Positions 63,576 through 64,000 of a stretch of DNA of 64,000 bases are shown here, piece by piece (the first letter of the stretch is position 1; each line of letters opens with the position of its first letter). Source of the DNA: Enterococcaceae bacterium OF42-14pH9A (lineage in GTDB: Bacteria; Bacillota; Bacilli; Lactobacillales; Enterococcaceae). Under the pieces are notes generated by a model. The model saw only the letters and a program-made list of their open reading frames with translations. It was not told where the DNA came from and searched no databases. Where the stretch lies: contig JAQEYU010000002.1 of NCBI GenBank assembly GCA_027692465.1, positions 62,001 to 126,000 on the forward strand. The letters run 5' to 3'. The position numbers and the translations under genes were made by a program.

Positions 63576-63689
63576 TTATTTAACACTGTGCTGGCCCCTG
63601 ATGATAACGCCGGCTGCAAATACAAAGAATACCGTTAGCAGCGCAACGACCGAACCAGCTGCCGCCAATTCAGACAGGCACCCAATCAA
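63576..63689 (-). CDS. Possible small membrane protein (37 aa, TTG start)
   Basis: TTG at 63687-63689 overlaps the TGA of the upstream gene (TTGA) and has AGGAG four nt upstream. The product would be one helix (SVVALLTVFFVFAAGVII) with a basic end (RGQHSVK). The spacing is short, so it may instead be a frameshifted tail of the upstream protein. Low confidence. Confidence 0.4.
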   Translation of the reverse strand: MIGCLSELAAAGSVVALLTVFFVFAAGVIIRGQHSVK

Positions 63690-63976
63690 CTGACTCCTGT
63701 AACTACGCCCATGACCACTAATACCAGACCCATGATGCCCACGATCCAACCGGAAGAGCGGGCAAGTTTTTCCTGCCCTTTCGTGTAAGTTTCCTGATTT
63801 CCTACCAGGCTGGCAAGAAAATACTGCCGCCTCACCAATATTCCTACCGAGGTCAGGATCATGCAGCTTCCGGTAAGTAGTAAAAACAGTCCCCACGAAA
63901 CCACACCGGTCTGCTGCAAGATTACCAACCCCATAATCACTACCCCTACGAGTCCCATTATTACCTTTCTTTTCAT
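63686..63976 (-). CDS. Hypothetical small membrane protein (96 aa)
   Basis: From ATG 63976 with GGGGAG six nt upstream; an upstream start lacks a clear site. Helices at about 6-24, 25-43 and 74-92, with RRQYFLASLVGNQETYTKGQEKLARSS split loop between. Resembles DUF3784-like small membrane proteins in size and helix order, though I cannot confirm it. First of three small genes transcribed leftwards; upstream region lies outside the window. Confidence 0.65.
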   Translation of the reverse strand: MKRKVIMGLVGVVIMGLVILQQTGVVSWGLFLLLTGSCMILTSVGILVRRQYFLASLVGNQETYTKGQEKLARSSGWIVGIMGLVLVVMGVVTGVS

Positions 63977-64000
63977 CCGGCTCCCCACTTTCCCATAAAC

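Overview
The window reads as chromosome of a low-GC Gram-positive of the order Lactobacillales, most like an Enterococcaceae member. The evidence is strong AGGAGG ribosome-binding sites, an RNase J2, an EbsC/YbaK protein, a class III fructose-1,6-bisphosphatase, a PpdK/PpsR/CcpN gluconeogenic set, mannose-family PTS genes, CcpA (cre) sites and a T-box riboswitch. Genus is an inference. No rRNA, tRNA, CRISPR array, prophage or complete insertion sequence was seen.

Layout. 1-930: 5' part of trpB (minus strand) behind a trp leader peptide (15 codons, Trp-Trp-Asn-Trp) and a set of competing hairpins, i.e. a ribosome-mediated attenuator. 1038-18132: a minus-strand locus of about 17 kb for decorated xylan fragments: two GH43 enzymes, a GH67 alpha-glucuronidase, an SGNH esterase, a GH2 enzyme, a sugar ABC importer with a DUF624 protein, an unusual aquaporin-like protein and two Gfo/Idh/MocA oxidoreductases, read from a promoter overlapping a cre-like site. 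18.2-24.5 kb: two GNAT acetyltransferases, two small membrane proteins (one frameshifted in a poly-A tract) and a two-subunit ABC exporter whose first half carries an in-frame amber stop. 25-29 kb: an M24-fold protein, MazG-like hydrolase, EbsC, an MFS exporter and a small membrane protein. 29.4-32.8 kb: a polar amino-acid ABC importer under a T-box with apparent Met specifier.

32.9-43.9 kb: a sugar-acid locus: RpiR-type regulator divergent from a hydroxyacid dehydrogenase, mannose-family PTS (EIIC, EIID, EIIB, EIIA), a membrane protein with a peptidase-like look, mannonate dehydratase and KDPG aldolase, then a HAD phosphatase, 6-phosphogluconate dehydrogenase and a second hydroxyacid dehydrogenase. 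44-50 kb: RNase J2, a small membrane protein, a GNAT/P-loop kinase fusion and a frameshifted surface protein with a sortase-like domain. 50-55 kb: a P1B-4-type metal ATPase behind a Fur-like box, a PadR/DUF2812 pair with a palindromic operator, and a DUF1275 protein. 55.6-62.5 kb: gluconeogenesis control (ppsR, ccpN-like, ppdK, divergent fbp). The right end holds small proteins of unknown function.

Two families of palindromic intergenic repeats are scattered through the window: a roughly 160-bp MITE-like element (five copies, at 9.0, 19.6, 54.0, 55.5 and 62.8 kb) and a second nested-hairpin element (57.5 kb, short version at 44.0 kb). Three genes carry lesions that look recent (two poly-A frameshifts just after the start codon, one amber codon). 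These could be phase-variable or slippage sites, or sequence errors, and should be checked against reads.
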